Of a DNA stretch of 64,000 bases, positions 24,413-37,936 are shown piece after piece. Every line of letters begins with the position of its first letter. Position 1 is the first letter of the stretch. The DNA is from Progne subis subis (lineage: Eukaryota; Chordata; Aves; Passeriformes; Hirundinidae). A model generated the notes under the pieces. The model was not told where the DNA came from. It made no database searches and was given only the letters and a program-made list of their open reading frames with translations. The stretch covers positions 372,001 to 436,000 of the forward strand of contig JAKJHU010000134.1 of assembly GCA_022316685.1 (NCBI GenBank). Direction: 5' to 3'. The position numbers were made by a program, and so were the translations under genes.

Positions 24413-26717
24413 GTATCACATATTGCCTGGTTTCATCATTTGCGGTGTGTCAGATATATCTTCCTTCCTCTCCTGAAGACAGAGGAATACTCTTACCTCC
24501 ATCAAAGGTGAGTGACAGAAGATCAAAAAGGCCAAATTATCTGTGCAGCCATTATGAAGTCTGGCAAATCAGGGGCAGGAACTCAAATATTTCAAAAATT
24601 AGATCAATTTATCAATCAATTGTTAGATGTCATCCCTTTCCTGGGCTGTCATCCCCTGAAACCATCACAGAAATATTTGATAAATATGGGAGGGCTATCA
24701 CATGAAGGCTGAGACTGCAGTTTTAATAAGCATCTTTACATCTGACTGATAACCACTGGAGCTAAGGACCAGAGCAATAAAAGTTGGAAGATGCATTTAA
24801 GTTTCTCAGCTACTTTGCAACATTGTCAGAACTCATAAATTTGGCTTCTTCAGCATGTCTAAAAAAAAATCAGATTTCTGCACTGCAAGGTTTTATGTTC
24901 ACTTAAAAATAAATCCAAATCACCTGACAGGTCACTAAATAGGCTCTTAAATTTATCTGAAAACACCATCCCACATGCTTAGATTTTCTTTTAGCATTCA
25001 CCCTAGCGGTGCCCATCCCAGCTCTGTGTGAGTGATCAGGGGCTTGGCTCCATGTCTGCAATTCCTGCTGGCGCCAGGGGAGCTCTGTCTGTCCCCTCTC
25101 CCTGGGACAAGAGCCCAAAGTCGGGATGGAGCTGGGCAAAGGCACACACCCCTCCAGCTGCAGCCTTTGGGGACTCTGGAGCCCCTGGGACAGACACAGT
25201 CATAAAAAGGGTGATGATATTAAGGCTACTTCCCAATGAAATCTGTGTCATTTTTACTGAAAAGATTCTAGTAAAAGCAGAAGTGTGTAACAAGGGGGAA
25301 AATTTAAGACCTAAACTAAAAATTTGGAGCTCTGCTTATGAAAACATGTGTTCACCAAACTGTGCTGTCTTTAAAATGGCCCTAAAGCAATAGGATCCCA
25401 AATGATAACTGTAATATTTGGTTTTGTTGGGGAGAAGTAATACAAAAATAAGGATTTCTCAGACTCCTACATTATCTCACAAAAAGGGTTATTTACTGCA
25501 GAGGATCACCTAACATTTTGGTTGAAGTCATTCAAAATTCAGTCTATTTAAACATGAAGAGAACATAAATCCTATTTAATTAACAAAAAAATACCCTACT
25601 CCAAAATCTCATTTTAAAAATAAACCCTGCAGCAACTCTAGCATACAAATCAATTACCACATATATTCCTTAAGAGTTAGTCTAGATGCCAAGTGAAAAT
25701 CAATGTGATTATTTGACTTTACTATAGGACAGCACCAGCTTTATGAAAGTTCAACTGAAATTTTGGTATTATATGTTCTTTTAGAGTCAAAAGAGATAAA
25801 CCCAATATATTTGAATAGGATCCCATTATCAAGGAGTTAAATACAATTCAATGTAAATAAGTGAAATTAAAGTTACATAGTGTCACCTAATCCCAGAATA
25901 ATGCAAGTGGGAAGGGATAGGTGTGCAAAAGAAAGCTTTCTGCTTTATTTTCTCCCTTTCATGACAGAAAATTAAACAATCTATATATGTATGGAAAAGT
26001 GTGAGTTTTTCTCAGAATTAATAAATAACCTGCTTCCAAATTGCACGTTTTCATGTACAGCTCTCACTCAGTCTGTGTTTGAGGTGTGCAAAGGGTCAGT
26101 ATTTTCAGAAGCAGGAGATACAGGTACAATGATATAAAGACAAGACTTTGCACAATCTTGGACTCTAGAGGTATCTTCAGTGAGAAGTAAAAATATTTGC
26201 ATTTTCAGGTCTCTCAAGTTAGGATACTTTATTTTAGAAAGAAGGCATAGGATATACTTCCAAGGCATATTAAAATTGGGGATTTTATGGAAAGGATATA
26301 ATTAAGCACATCAGCAGTAAGATAATGTGGATTGAGAAGCAGATGGGTGCATATATCTGCAGGATTTTCCAACAAAGAGAAATATATTCCAAGTGAAATG
26401 CAAGTGACTGATGCAGACGTGCCTTTATCCTCACCTGCACTTATCAGCTGCCAACGTTTCAAATTTCACCGCTCTAACTAGAGTGAAACTTCTCTTCTTA
26501 CACTGACTGGAGCTTATCTACAGCACCAAGACACAATGGGTCTGCTTGAAAGATGCAGATCCTCCTTTAACGTTTCTTAATTCTGTTGGATTTAAGTCAA
26601 ACCCTCAGGGTGAGCACCTGTTTTTAACAGCTCATCAAGGATGAAGCGACACCCCTGTAGCATCGGCAGGCTGATGTATGAACTGTGCCAGAGGCTGAGA
26701 TTGTGGCAGGGTGTTTA

Positions 26718-26720
<3 letters not shown>

Positions 26721-26772
<52 letters not shown>
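26721..26772. repeat. Poly(A) run, 52 bases
   Basis: Fifty-two consecutive A, followed by ACCC and another short A run. I see no retrogene, SINE or CR1 body upstream that would make this a retroposition tail. The reverse frame gives poly-Phe and the forward frame poly-Lys, neither a gene. Confidence 0.95.
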
Positions 26773-26774
<2 letters not shown>

Positions 26775-29700
26775 CAAAAAAACGAATTTCCAAGTGGCTT
26801 TTCGGGAGAATTGACCAAGACAGGCACCTCCTGAATGGAGGGGGAATGTGCTCTGCAGGGAAAGGGAAATTAGCTCGAGAAGTGCCTGAGCAGGCTCGCC
26901 TTCAGCAGGAGATCACTCCAAAACCTCTCCCATTAAACACCCTCTGGTCAGAAGACCAAGGAGCCAGTTAGGAGCCAGCCCCCCATCACCGAGACTGCAC
27001 TTTGCTGGGAGGCTGTTTTTAGATTTTCATGCTGTGGTTATTGAGAGAGAGTCTGAGCAAGCAGACCTCTTCTTAAAAATCTCCCCATTTTTTGTGATGT
27101 CCGGGCTGCAGCCTGCAGGCAGGTCCACAGGGGATGGAAGGACAAAAGCACTCATCCTACCCTGAAGAGATGAGTTCCCCAGAAGAGGAGCCAGGCACTG
27201 TCTGTCTTGTGTACCCAGGGGCAGAGGAAGCAGCTTGAATTTGTAGCTTGAGCTCAGGGTTTCTTAGGCAGAGTACACAAAGCTTCCGAAATACAGCAGG
27301 GCTTAGTTCCCTCAGCATTGCCTCACATCCCTGGCATCTGGAAAATGCAAATCCAGAGATGTGCCTCTTTGGCACTGACCTCCAGGCTGTCAGCTGAAGT
27401 GTACCTAAGGTAAATTTCCAAGAGCTGATATCATATTACGGTGAGCAATACCTGTACAGGGAGCTGTGGAGTTGCTTCAGTGTTTTCAAATCACTTTGAC
27501 ACATTGGATAAAAGAATTTCCATGATTATAAATCAAAATACAATGGATTTCACTAGGTACTGCTTTAATTCAGTCATACAGCCTTTTCTCGGCGTGCTCT
27601 CTCCAGCACACTGGCTGCAACTCTGTAACACTGGAACTGAGCACAGCAGTTCATCTCAGGAGAATAGCAAAACTGTCTCAAACAACACAAGTAATTGTCT
27701 ATTTTGTATGGCAGACCAATAATGGGTACAATGGCCCACCTTACTCCCTCCTTTTAACTTGGGCAAGAGCAGTATCTGCAGAGGGAACTGACATTTGCCT
27801 CTCATTTGCCTTTTTTGCCCTGTTAATTTGATTGATGTAATGCATCCCTCTCTTTCCTTCTGTTGCTGAAAAATATTGCAAGAATATGTCAAGACTGATG
27901 CACTCTCAGTCAATCAGAGCAGATTTCTGCACATAACTTCCCTGACAATGCCTTTTTTGCCCTCTCTGCAAACTTGCAGTGTTGGGAATGTAGGCACAGG
28001 CAAATTAAAGTTTAATTATTCACTCGATCTATTAGGATGGAATTCAGGTTAGTGCACCAGGCTGCCTGTGCTATTTCAGCACATCACTAGGGAGGCTGCA
28101 GAGGTAGAAGTGGATTTGGCCAAATAAAACTACCCTGCCCAGAGATTTCTGCACAACAGAAACCACAATTTCTCTGCCTGCATTTCTAATGGCTAAAGAC
28201 TGTTTATTCTACTGCAGATGATCCAGTGCACAGAGCGGGGCATCACCAAACACGTGGTCTCTGCCAGAAGCCTCCATGTCGCTCTAATGGTCAGTTCTCA
28301 CTGCTGGGAATTCAGGCTGCTGACAGAAAATATCTGTCCCTGCATATTCCTCCTTCCTGCCCTCAAGCACATCCTGCTTGTTTCCACGTTCTCTCAGGAC
28401 AACTTCCATAACCTCCTCCTCACCCGCAAACTTCAGTCAGACTTGATTTCACAACATTAATGGGGATATCCTGATTTCAACAACAGTAAAAGGCCTTTGG
28501 GATTTAGATAAAGACAGAAATGTTTCTTCTCCTGAGGATTCCACCAATCTTTTGAACACCTCCTCTTTCCTCATGGCTGATTTTTAACCAATTGCTCTGT
28601 TATGGCTCTGGACTTCCAGATGGTGCTGCAGAGGGGACTGATGGCCTGTTATCAGCCTGCTAAAAATAGTAACATTTCCAAGTCCTTCAGCTCTCCAAAA
28701 TGTAACATGGATTGAGCAGTGTTTGTGTGATTTGAGGCCTGAAGGCCGTTTTGTTTCATGAGCCCTCAGCTGTTGCATTTGTGTGGAATTAAACCAGCAT
28801 CAAACCAGTGCAATGGAGTGGTAAACTGGGCCCTTAGAGTTAAATTCGACACAGAAAAAAATGCAGCTGTGTAAGAGCAGGAGTGTGACCGTGACAATTC
28901 CACACCTGTAAGACCATTTGAAAAACACTTATTACTTCTCAGACTTTGTCATCTCCCCTCAGATACATTTACCATGATATTCCCTAAAACCATGGACCAA
29001 AGCTGGGTGTGTATCAATAAAGCACACAAGAGGTGTTTTAATTAGGGTTGATCAGCAGTGGCCCTCTGTGATCTCTCACTGCAGCTGCACGTACTGCAGT
29101 GGTTGTGCTACAAGGGTGAAGGCAAAGGCACTAAAAGCAATATTACAGGTTTCAAGTGACTTGTGCTGCAGGTAATATCTGAAGCCATTGCAGCTGAAAA
29201 AACATTTTGAAATGAAATATATTTCATGATTGACCTTTTATTCTTTGACATGGCTTTGCTGTGATTCTGTATGGTGTAAGTGTTTTATATGTCAATGGAC
29301 TTTCCCAAATCACATCTGTAGATTTTTTTTTGTTTATTGGGAGTTTTCCTATGTGGTTCTATACCCCAGCAATTATTTTGTGGGAAATTATATAACAGAG
29401 AACTAAGAACTGGTTTCAGCCTATCCCCAGCAATTCTGTAACCATTCTTGAGGATTCCTAAAGTCTCAGACAAATACTGAACCCAAATCAACACACAAAA
29501 GGATCAATTTCTGATCTTGATCCTGTTTGAGCACATCAGAGTGACTTTCAAGTTACCAGGCCACAAAGGAAGGATGTAAAATATCCAGCTTAGAAATACA
29601 TGCGCACATAACCAAGGAAATGCAGGGACTTTGTGCCCAGCTGGCCTTGCCTGTGTGAACTTCTGAGAATCGTTAAAGACCCCATCTGAAAAATTCCCAC

Positions 29701-32700
29701 CAAACTTCATTTGCTCTCTTGGAGGTTTGAAACATTCAACACACACTGACAGCCGGACTTAATGCCCCTAAAAATTAAGAGTTAAGGGTCTCAAGTTGAG
29801 CTTCCAGTAAAAATCCTAACTTGGAAGAGGTATTTGAAATTGTACCTGTTGGCCTCCTGGGTTCATCAGACCTTTATATGAGGGATGCGAGAATTGCACC
29901 AAGGATTTGTACACAAGTCTTCAGAACATGCCAGGACATCTCTGCTTGTAAGCAATAAACTCCTACAATGTAATTTTAGTGGCACAGCAGGGTGCTAATA
30001 TCCCTCCTTTCCTTTAAAAATAAACAGAAAACAAATATAAAAGTGTTGAATAAACATTAAAACAAAGATTAATTTCAGGATTCTCTGAGTTCCTGTCAAA
30101 ACTGTATTCATATGTATTCAAACATCATCTGATAAATAACTTAACTGGAAATTATCAACAACAAAAAAACAAAAGGAATGGAAAAAATAAAGATACCTGG
30201 AAAAATTTCAGAAAAGATCTAACTCTTGGAGTGTTTCCAAGAGGCAGCCTTGATTTTGATTAATATTATAATACAGCCTGCTAAAACAGCATCTCATAAA
30301 TATCCATGAAGCGGTTTATTAGAGATGGTTGTAAATACTTAAAATCTTGTCTTGCTACCCATCAGATTTCAGGGGAAAAAAATGCAGTTGAGAACATCAA
30401 AAGGTAAAAATAAGAAGAATTCATAGAAGATGCTTTCTTCCTCTGAAATATTACAATATATCGGCCCAAAAAACATTATCCTGGAGAGTGGAAATACTAC
30501 TGGAAAATGTGTGGGTTGCTTTATAAGCACAAAATAGCAGAGATTTCAAGAGAGAGACAGACTGCTGAGGGAAAAGAAAACCAGAAAAATATGAGATGGG
30601 GAATATATGAAAATTACTCTTACTACAGCCTTCTATTTTCTTATTTCAAAACCAAAACAAAACTACTTGTAAGAAAATGAACTTGGTATGTATGCAAGGA
30701 AAGGGTGGAAACCAGAGAACTGAGAAAGGAACTAAGGAAATATTGGGACATAAACAATTTCCTTCTGCAATCTTTTCATCTTGTAAGTCTGTTTTTCACA
30801 CATAGCATCTTGCAGTTGTAGAATAAAGCAATTTTAATTTAAGATCTGTTATATCAGAGGTTTCAATCTTCTATTGAAGCCTTACACCCAGTGTTGATGT
30901 GTTCATAGTCAAGGCCATTCCAGGCAGCGCTTTTGCCGCTTTCCAGCATTCTCCTTCCCTCAGAATGGATTTCAGCTCACGAAGCCTGTAAGGCAGAAAA
31001 CTGAAGTTGTGCATTCAGAGAGCAACTGGAAGGAGAACAGCATTATAAAATGTGGCACAAGTATGGCATCACAGCCATGTTGTCTTTGCAGGGGAGAAGA
31101 CACCATTTTTCTGCTGGATTCTACATCTCCTGTGGGCAGGCTCCCAGTGGGGATGCTAGAGATAGAGCTGTCCTGTAGGACAGGAGCTCTGAGCACAAAC
31201 TGAGACATCTGTCCTGAGGGAATCATGAGGAATGGGAAGCAGCACAAGCCATGAGCAAGCACAGACAAGCTCCTGCAGAAAGGGCAGGCTGTGATTGCTA
31301 TTCCAGCTGAGCTCCTGTCCCAGCTGCTCCCTGTGGACAGGCTGGAGTCACAGTGCAGATTCAGGAGAGAGTGGCAGCCCAACAGCTTGGTTTCAATTCC
31401 CAGTGCCTTTGTGTGATGAGAATTTCCTGTGTAAGCAGCCCGGTGCTACAAGTCTCCTGCCCTCCTGACGCTGTGGCAGGCACAGGTCCCCAGACAGGGC
31501 ACGGCTCTGCCGGCAGCCACCAGACGTGGGAGCAGGGTGTGAGAGCAGGGTGAGCGCATCCCCTGAATCCAAACTGGGGCGGCCTGCACCCCTGGGAGGG
31601 AGTGAAACAAAAGAATATTAAAGGAAAATGGTAGTGGGCTTACTCTGCCCTCCTTCTCCCTTCCCAGCTTAGCAAGGCCCCATGGAACCATCTGTTGCGC
31701 GTTGCCAACTCCCGACGCTGCCAGGGGGGAGCTGCTGTTCTGCAGGAAAGATTGCACAAAGTAGGAGACTTTGGCCTCACACAGAGAGTTTTGAGTCGGA
31801 TACAGTGCCAGTTTGGATCATGGTGCCACAGTTCAGATGCTGGATGCCCTTTCTTCACTCTTTGTGCTGTGTTGCACGCTTCCATCTCCCTTCTGCTGTG
31901 GGAATTCACAGCATTTTGGAAGGTGTTTTTCTGCTTTGTTGGCATTTAGAACATGTTTGTTTCCAACATTTAGCTTTAAAGGCAAAATGCACAAGTTTAT
32001 AAGGTAGTCTTCTGTGAAACAAGAATTCTGGTCAGAGATAGGAGGCAGGTGAGTCATGGGAAACAAAAGGTTTAAAAAGCAGACAACAGGAAGATGAAAC
32101 AGAAAACTGGGGAAGGAATAGCACACACTACCACAAAATTTATTCATTGTTTTCCATAAATAATATAATCTCCAGTAATATTCTCATTGCCGGATCAAAA
32201 CAGGGGTCAGTGACGCTTGTGGCAGTGACTCTGTGCTCACAAAATTGCTGAAATCCTTGCTAGACACAGCCTTTTTGTGAAAGTGCCAGCCAAACATAGC
32301 ATGGTTGGCTGGAACCTATTTTCGTTCCTCAACTTCATACAAACCTCAGATCCCACTATCAGCTTCATCTCTGCCTTCTCAAACCCTGAGTCTCCAGGCC
32401 CGAAGTTACATCTCTGCCTTCTTGGAAAGCCGTTCCTGGGGCAGTGTAGCACATTGGCAATGCTTTCTCTCACAGTATGAATGACCACAAACCAAAAGAA
32501 CGTTATTTACTTTATTTACTTTACTTATGGATTCTATGGATGCAAATAGATGAATGGACTGTTTACAGTACGATTCCCCATATGAAAATAATAAATACCT
32601 CTGTAATTAAGTAATTAATTATGTGTCATAATGACGTTGTTTTCCACAAACAGTGCAGTAACCATTTGAGACTGTTGAAATGCATGTTTACTTCCCCCTC

Positions 32701-33077
32701 TCTGGCTTTTTTTAAGTAGTACTTTTTCCATTCAGATAAAAATGTAAGTATTTTTCCAACTTGTCAAATTTCAGGCTACTCCATTTCCAGGTGAAGTCTC
32801 CTTCAATACTAATAAAAATCCCTCAGGGAGATGAGCAGTAACTGAACACACCAGCTAAAGAGAAATGATGCGCTACAAAAATATACTTGCACGGTGTGGA
32901 TGTGCAAGGAAATCTTATGCTGCTCTTCAGCTTCTACACAATCTTTATTTCCCATTGAATTGTATGATGCAGCTCTTCTCCCACCATCCTTCCACCCCCT
33001 GGGAGTAATCATTTTCAGCTGTACAGCTGTGTTGATTGTGGTATTTTTTTTTCCTGCTCCTCACTGAATGTGCTTTC
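26773..33077. other. Long non-coding stretch
   Basis: About 6.3 kb without recognised genes or named transposons. A GC-richer segment at about 30,970-31,760 supports frames up to 136 codons on minus, but they lack motifs and overlap equally long frames on plus. A perfect 16-bp palindrome lies at 29212-29227. Confidence 0.55.
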
Positions 33078-33101
33078 TATAAGCTGGTTCACCAGCTTAT
33101 A
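33078..33101. repeat. 24-bp palindrome (11-bp arms)
   Basis: TATAAGCTGGT, a 2-base centre, then its exact reverse complement. The loop is too small for a microRNA precursor. It could be a dimeric protein site or simply a chance palindrome. Confidence 0.9.
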
Positions 33102-36100
33102 ACCCTCTGTTAAAAGGGAAAACAGGGAAGAGCCAATTCCTTACCTGACACGCTTCTAAGAGAATTTTGGTATGGAAACACAGCATCAGCTATCATTTAT
33201 TACAACAGGAAACCCAAAGAGAATAAACTCTTAGAAACCATCATTATCTGAAATGAAAGAACAAAAATTATGGAAATGATGCTCCAAACTCATCTTCATG
33301 GGCCCAATCCTACATGTGCTACTATGACCTAATAAGTGCAATTTCACTGAACCTAAAACATTCAAATATTCGCAGATGCAACTAGGGCTGGTACAAACTC
33401 TATTTTGGCAAGCTCAGAAGCTCTGTGAGATTCTGAGCATTTGATTCAAAAATTAATTTAAAGATAATGGGCTGTAAAGAGTCAACACCTGTAAAACTCC
33501 AGACACTAATTCCACTTTTAAACATGAAATTACTAACTAAATTCTTAAAGCACTAAAGCTTGATAGTTCTTTCCTGGGAAACAGAAGCCTATCCTTAAGG
33601 TCAAGAAATTCAGAGTCTAGTGCAGCAGGCTAGGAAATGGCTCCTAAATCCATGAGTCCCCTTGGGGAAGTGTTCTGCTACCAGCTACTTCCCATTTAAC
33701 GCAGAGAATGCCAATTCAAGCTCTTTCATTCATAAAGTTGTGGTACAATTATGTAGAAAATGAGTTATTTTTTTTCTCCAGGAGCCCCTGTGTGTCAGAA
33801 ACACTGTGCTTTGAAAAAACATCATCATATAATTGATCTGATATGAAGTAGGGATGAACAATTTTAAGGTACACACCACAAAAGTTCACTCGTGTCTCAG
33901 AAGCTCCAGTCTGACCTTGGCAGGACTTGAGAGACATTCATGGCTCTGTGCTGCAAACGCTTCCCAATCTGGAGATGGTTTTCTTACCTCTATCTCCTAA
34001 AACAGGGGCCGTACCCTTCCCAAGGCCCTATTCCAGTACTGCACAACTGGGTAACAGCTTTGGTAGGAGGTTCTCAGACTTTCCATGGTGAAATACACAG
34101 GTCTGGGTCGGGTAAGTACTGAAATATCCAGATAAAAACCACTTGGCCATTATACCCCAAAAAAGTTGTCACCATCCAGAAATGTGTCCCATTCACAGCA
34201 TATGCAAGATTGTGGAATGTTTATTTAGATATGGATTAGAATAACAACCCAGCATGGTCTACTGGGACAGAAATCAGCTCCTAAACCCACTGTGCTTTCT
34301 GCGTGGTTGCACAGGAATTCCAGCCAAGGGCAGGGTGTACCTTAGCTTTGTGTACCTAAATGAGGCCTTTTGAGAAGGTCTAAGTATCCAGGATTTATAC
34401 ATCATTACCATTTAGTGATTAAAAAGTTTCTGTGTTTTTATCTTGCCTAAATGACAAACTTGCACTTTTTAGAACCATGAAAGAGTAGATAATTGCAGGC
34501 TGATACAAGTTCTCATATTTAAAATAAATCCACATTCAGAAGATTTTGTGTGAAATTCGCGCCATGTATCTGAATATAAAGACAGTAGCATTGTAAGGTT
34601 TATTACATAAATGAGAAATCTTAATCATTTTAATCTCTCTTTGCAGTTCTATAGCCTGGCCTTCATAATTTCCTGTAAGTAAATCTGAAACCCAACATCC
34701 TTTCCCTTACTTAATCAAAGCAAATTAAAACTGATCTCAACTAGGGAGCTGTGCCTTTGAGAACAGAGAAGGGCAAGAACATGTCCTCCCTTGTATTTAT
34801 AAGAGTTTACTAGAAACAGGATTAAAACCTTCCAATCAGGTTTAGATTGGTCCCAAGCATGGTTCCTTCCATGATGACAACATCTTCAGGGGAAGATCAG
34901 GTGAGGAACATGGCTAAATTTTGGCACAATAGCTGTGGATCAGGCAAGAACTGATTCACGTGCATGGGATTAAAATTAGAAATGACATAGCAGTTGAAAA
35001 TATGTGCTCCTTTCTTAATAAACAGTATTCAGGGAAAGTTTTGTACATGCCAGATGGTTTCTCAGGATGTGAGGGAAGGCTTTAGAAAAGCATCTTTATT
35101 CTGGAATGGGAAAACCTTGTGGCATGGGAAGAGTTAACTCTGGCTTTTAGAGCATTGTAATCTACCAGACTGTTAAACAGTGAGAGGGAATTAAGTGACC
35201 TGAAAATGGCATAACTAATTGTAGAGTCTTGAAAAAATAACGGCAACGTGGAGGTTCATGAAATGTGTATGAACTGTATCACATATTCATGCCCTATTAC
35301 TGTGGATTCTGAAGTGTCTTACTGTTCAAGATAATGGACCTTGATTCAATTCAGCCTGATGTAGGATGAATTTCATGTGCTAATTAGTAAAGCATTTCTT
35401 AATGATTAGGAAAAAGTAGATAACATCTGATTGAAAACCTAACTGTCAGAGATAAAACAACGATACAACTCGGGGTGGAAGAAATGCCAGTCAGGCTGAA
35501 TTCAGGTGTCTTAATTATGATAATTAATGATTGTATTACCTATATAGATGAACTCAAACAACATGAAAAGCATATTGTAATTAAAGTGCTTTTGAAAAGC
35601 AACATTTAAACAAATGCCACTGGTAATATTAATTACTTTTCTCATTTTCCATTTCACATTTGATTGCATTGGTTCAGTATGGAGGTAAAAAGGAAATACT
35701 TGGAGCTACCACAGTTCCTACTGAAATAAGAACTTAGCACTACACAGAAAGAGGGCTTAAAAGACCCTAAATTTTTGCCACTGCACATAATCAGTGATTT
35801 TTTTCACAGGATGAAAATGTACTCTCCATTAACAAATTGCTGCATGATGTTTTCCACTTCCAGTATGCCATATTGATCGATTTCTTCCCAGAATAAAAGC
35901 CAGACTACAAGTGGATGTGGTTTTGGAGAGACCAGAAGAAACAGCAGCTGAAAGAAAAAGTTTTGGGGGTTAAATCTATCCAGGGAAGGTAATTTCTGTC
36001 ATAAAAGAGATGAGAATTTTGCTTTTTCTCTTTTAGCTCTTCAAGTTTGCTTGTGATTTTATTTTTGTTTGGTTGGGGTTTTTTTCTCTTTTCTGAAGAA

Positions 36101-36624
36101 CAAACACCTTCCCAGAAAAGAGCTTCATTTCATTCATCACAATGGAAGAGATTTTTAAAATAAAACCAACAACCATTTATGTTTTGGGTGCCCTAGGCTT
36201 TTTTGTCATCAGCTCTGTGAAAATAACTACTTGTCCCCAGGATTCCTGCTGCTCTAAAACACATGGTGCGTTCAGACATCCCTGTATAATGCTTATTCTG
36301 ATCGCATCTTGTAGAGACTATGCGGAATCTGCACATGCCAAGAGATCAAAATTATGTTTTAGGATAGGTAAGAGATATATCAACATGACCTTGTCTTCTA
36401 CACCTGCTATACTGTGAGAAATGCTCAGTGACAGGACTTCTCAGAGTAGTGTAAAGTCAGCATATTAAGGGTAATTTAGCCTGATAATAACATGGTAAGT
36501 ACAGATTAGCTCCCCTGGAAGCCAATCCTGTACTGATTACAATTCTACATAGGAGATAAAACATAAGTTAGAAAAAGTTTCACAGCTGCAGAGCAAAGTG
36601 ACAAAATAGAAGAACAAAGAGATC
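33102..36624. other. Non-coding AT-rich sequence
   Basis: No gene recognised. A worn segment at about 33,299-33,345 starting GGGCCCAATCCT resembles the edge of an old amniote interspersed repeat, but the match is short. A 28-base splice-flanked interval lies at 34647-34674. The block at about 35,360-35,650 is listed separately. The 91-codon frame at 36142-36417 resembles no protein I know. Confidence 0.5.
35360..35650. promoter_or_regulatory. Candidate conserved AT-rich element
   Basis: Dense TAAT/ATTA homeodomain-type cores, including four within 35511-35532 and further copies near 35,580 and 35,625, in sequence lacking any repeat signature. Such composition is common in vertebrate developmental enhancers but is also expected in plain AT-rich DNA. 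Confidence 0.18.
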
Positions 36625-36705
36625 AGTGATAATGGGTAAAATCCTGGCCTCAGTAAGGTCAAGAGCAAGCTCCCATTGATTTTAATGATGCTTGATATTT
36701 CTAAT
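36625..36705. repeat. Fossil of an ancient amniote interspersed repeat
   Basis: GGGTAAAATCCTGGCCTCAG, then AGGTCAAGAGCAAGCTCCC and ATTGATTTTAATG, follows the order of an old palindromic repeat abundant in turtles, crocodilians and birds ('aaatcctggcccc...gaagtcaatggcaaa...cccattgacttcaatggg'). I recognise the pattern from memory but not its database name. It is highly decayed. Confidence 0.55.
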
Positions 36706-37791
36706 TCATCACCTTTGAAGTGACAAATATACAAATATCAGTCAGTACAGAGAAGTGGCCTGCTAAATCACACCTCCACAAATGGGGGATTTTTGCTGTT
36801 TGTAGTCAACCACCCAAGAAATTTGCCAGCAGGCTTTGAATGTATACTTTGAAGTGATTCAATTCCATTAAAGTGTAACTTGCTCATTTCACATTTTTGA
36901 GCTTCTTAAAAAAGCCATCTGTAGTTATTCTTCAAGTCAGAATAACCATTTACAGTAATGGAAAAATGAATTATCTAGGGAAAGTCTGGAAATGTCACTG
37001 TTCTGGATAAATACTATGTGTTCCTTCCCCCTTCCTCTTCTTTCTCCTGCCCTTTGCCATTCTCATTATTAAACCCTGTTTCAGTGGCTGGATCTCTCCT
37101 TGTTTTCACGCTAATCCAGAGCCATGAGAGCCCCGTGATCTGATACCATCAAGGGCAGCCCAACAGGCAGAGTTTTGACTCTTTGTGAGGTAGATGCTGG
37201 CTCTGCACTGACTTGTATGGTTTTTGAAAAGAAGGAATCCAAAAGAGCAGTTTATTCTCCAAGAGACAGCAGCTTGAAAAGTCACACATTTTTTTCTGTC
37301 AAAATCTCAGTCCTTCACCACTCAAACTCCCAGGCAGTTTCTCCTGTGCTCATCTGGACAATTTGCCCCCCCACTGTTACCCACAGCACTGTTTCGAACT
37401 CACCCTCCCCTGTTCTCCCAGCACAATGGATGAAAATTCAATTCCATTAATAGCTAGGCTAGCACTCCTGTCAGCTTCCACCAGGCTGAAGTTGTGCTTA
37501 ATAAGCACGAGCAGAGTGTGAGTCTTTCCTGAAACTGTGCTGTGACTTCAGCACAAGGGTTCGGACAGCTCCCAGATGTGAGGAGCTCCAAGCGCGGCTT
37601 TGCCCTCTGGCCACAAGCCCAAGCTGTGACAAAGGAGTGGCACACTGGTGTGGGACAGGATGGCACCACAGTGCTCACCTGGCATTTTGAGCCACCTGGG
37701 ACAAGGGCTCCACAGGACCATGCTGTTGTCATGGATCATGTGTGCTTCTCACTGCCTCAAATCCTTCTAGAACTTGTCACTGGAGTGGTCA

Positions 37792-37861
37792 AAACCAAAC
37801 CAAACCAAACCAAACCAAACCAAACCAAACCAAACCAAACCAAACCAAACCAAACCAAACC
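37792..37861. repeat. (AAACC)14 pentanucleotide microsatellite
   Basis: Fourteen uninterrupted five-base units. The array ends in CGTTTGGTT, so the last unit forms a small hairpin with the flank (AACCAAA at 37853-37859 against TTTGGTT at 37863-37869). Frames through it encode repeats such as KPNQT and are not genes. Confidence 0.97.
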
Positions 37862-37909
37862 GTTTGGTTAAAAGCAACTCATCTCAGGGAAGTCTTCTTT
37901 CTACAGGGC

Positions 37910-37936
37910 TTTTTTTTTTTTTTTTTTTTTTTTTTT
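37910..37936. repeat. Poly(T) run, 27 bases
   Basis: Twenty-seven T about 50 bases to the right of the AAACC array, in a T-rich region continuing to about 38,000. Confidence 0.95.

Larger units (their letters stand above)
22211..26720. other. Non-coding sequence, simple repeats only
   Basis: No gene recognised. It holds the GGGTT array and the TTCTATTA-type imperfect array listed separately. A GC-richer patch lies at about 25,050-25,195. A 121-codon plus-strand frame at 25028-25393 starts there but shows no known motif. Confidence 0.55.

Noticed and set aside
26624..26971. Poly-Lys and poly-Phe frames
   Set aside because: Translation of the 52-base A run on either strand.
29212..29227. Perfect 16-bp palindrome ATGAAATATATTTCAT (and a similar one at 8154-8169)
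   Set aside because: AT-rich palindromes of this length are expected a few times in 64 kb, with no supporting context.
33078..33101. microRNA precursor hairpin
   Set aside because: Two-base loop and 11-bp stem are far too short for Drosha/Dicer processing.
36142..36417. 91-codon plus-strand frame with a hydrophobic start
   Set aside because: No known family, no splice or promoter context. The hydrophobic stretch is typical of T-rich codons in AT-rich DNA.
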